Source of the DNA: DASVBE01 sp963770375
GTDB lineage: Bacteria; Actinomycetota; Actinomycetes; Streptosporangiales; Streptosporangiaceae
Length of the DNA: 64,000 nucleotides
Reading direction: 5' to 3'
NCBI GenBank assembly: GCA_963770375.1
Contig: CAVYPM010000028.1
Location: 186,001-250,000 of the forward strand
Within the stretch, counting starts at the first letter, position 1; each line of letters starts with the position of its first letter. Shown piece after piece: positions 63,289-64,000 of this stretch. Under the pieces are notes generated by a model that saw nothing but the letters and a program-made list of their open reading frames with translations, ran no database searches and was not told the DNA's origin. Made by a program: the position numbers and the translations under genes.

Positions 63289-63477
63289 TCAGGCCACCGA
63301 GTGGACGACGGTGGCCGCGTACGTGCCCGCCGTGAGCAGGGCCGGCATAGTGACGGTCAGCGCCGGGATTCCACGTCGCGGTGTCGCCGGGATGGCCGTC
63401 AGCCTGAAGATGGCCCGCATGTTGTCTCCCGCGGCGCGGCCGGGCCGGGGTCCGGCCCGCGCGTTCATGTCGTGCAT
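63289..63477 (-). CDS. Small possible CDS, C-terminal fragment-like
   Basis: The 62-residue frame ends PALTVTMPALLTAGTYAATV and VHSVA. Such an ending looks like the last beta-strands of a secreted or surface repeat protein. No signal peptide or larger domain is present, so it may be a remnant or a chance frame. The hairpin after its stop is the main support for transcription. Confidence 0.3.
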   Translation of the reverse strand: MHDMNARAGPRPGRAAGDNMRAIFRLTAIPATPRRGIPALTVTMPALLTAGTYAATVVHSVA

Positions 63478-63706
63478 TCGTGGTAATAGCCGTCGTCCCG
63501 TGGCTGCCCCCGCAGCCTGGCAGCGTTAGGATTTGCGTTCTCAGCGGTCCCGGCTGCAGGCACGTACTGTAGCTGGATCAGTACCCTCAGTATCGGACGG
63601 CGTCACCTGATCCGGTTCCGCGCCTTTGCCAGGCCGGGCCCGGAGCGGGGGCGCCCGGGCCGGCGCATCCGGCCCGGGCCGCGGACAGGGGTTGACGGAG
63701 CGGGAT

Positions 63707-64000
63707 ATGACGGAGCAGCCGGCGGACGAATACCGGGCCGAGCTCGACTTCGAGATCAGCCTGGCCGACGGGGGCACGCTGCGCGGCCGGGACTTCCGGA
63801 TCGACATCGACCATGCCGGGGTCACCGAGGAGGTCCTGGCCGCCGCTCTGGCCAGGGAACTCGGCCTGTCCGCCGCGGACCAGGTGGACATCCACAGCCG
63901 CCAGGTGATGCGCGGCCGGCACCGTGGCTCGCCGGCCGCGGTGCACCGGCTGCCGCCGCCGCCGGACCCGGAGCCCGCGCTCGAGCCGCTGCCGGGCCCG
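63707..64000 (+). CDS. Partial hypothetical protein at window end
   Basis: From ATG 63707 the frame is open to the last base (98 codons). It reads TEQPADEYRAELDFEISL, GGTLRGRDFRIDIDHAGVT and LGLSAADQVDIHSRQVM, then a Pro-rich stretch. The first 70 residues recall small actinobacterial proteins found beside cyclase-type hydrolases, but I cannot assign a function. The 3' end is beyond the window. About 230 bp of DNA with no clear gene precede it. Confidence 0.5.
   Translation, partial: MTEQPADEYRAELDFEISLADGGTLRGRDFRIDIDHAGVTEEVLAAALARELGLSAADQVDIHSRQVMRGRHRGSPAAVHRLPPPPDPEPALEPLPGP

Overview
High-GC (low-to-mid 70s %) chromosomal DNA from an actinomycete. Gene order pup-prcB-prcA-pafA-FKBP-pafB-pafC-tatA-tatC-helY-5'-3' exonuclease matches the Mycobacterium/Streptomyces proteasome neighbourhood. 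ppm next to rbpA, a SigR-type promoter and a HelR gene with a rifamycin-associated element also point to Actinomycetia. I cannot name the genus; a soil Streptosporangiales-like organism is my guess.

Layout. 1-4558: Pup-proteasome genes and an FKBP lipoprotein. 4734-8249 (minus): a secreted S53 peptidase and a large secreted protein, both with broken frames. 8480-18086: DUF3866 protein, PafBC, TatA/TatC, HelY helicase, an acetyltransferase, cysteine dioxygenase and an exonuclease. 18107-22784: PP2C phosphatase, M24 peptidase, acyl-CoA dehydrogenase, Lrp regulator and a truncated adenylate-forming enzyme. 23227-31075 (minus): a GntR / GH38 alpha-mannosidase / LuxR-ATPase operon. 31180-36927: VOC protein, amidohydrolase, O-methyltransferase, Lgt, a three-gene nitrile hydratase-type enzyme and an MFS exporter. 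36873-38469: sigma factor and partner. 38591-44063: lysine aminomutase cluster (kamA, kdd, kamD, kamE, kal). 44060-51961: NuoF-ferredoxin remnant, acyl-CoA synthetase, Ppm-like transferase, RbpA, GDPD, rRNA methyltransferases and small membrane proteins. 51971-57195: acetyltransferase, adenylate kinase, glycerate kinase, PRPP synthetase and a PIMT-like methyltransferase. 57359-61021: ABC transporter plus two-component system with overlapping genes. 61008-63175: HelR with its upstream inverted repeat.

Two themes cut across the genes. First, a palindromic repeat of about 110-150 bp recurs in the same orientation at gene ends (best copies near 4561, 23088, 35387, 48876; partial or diverged near 33227, 44823, 49767, 54811). 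Several copies touch a stop codon or coincide with damaged gene ends. Second, many conserved genes carry one-base frame disruptions (prcB, prcA, tatA, tatC, the secreted proteins, DUF3866, helR and others), often in short G or C runs. Base-calling or assembly error is the simplest explanation, so affected genes are described as the intact product they most resemble.
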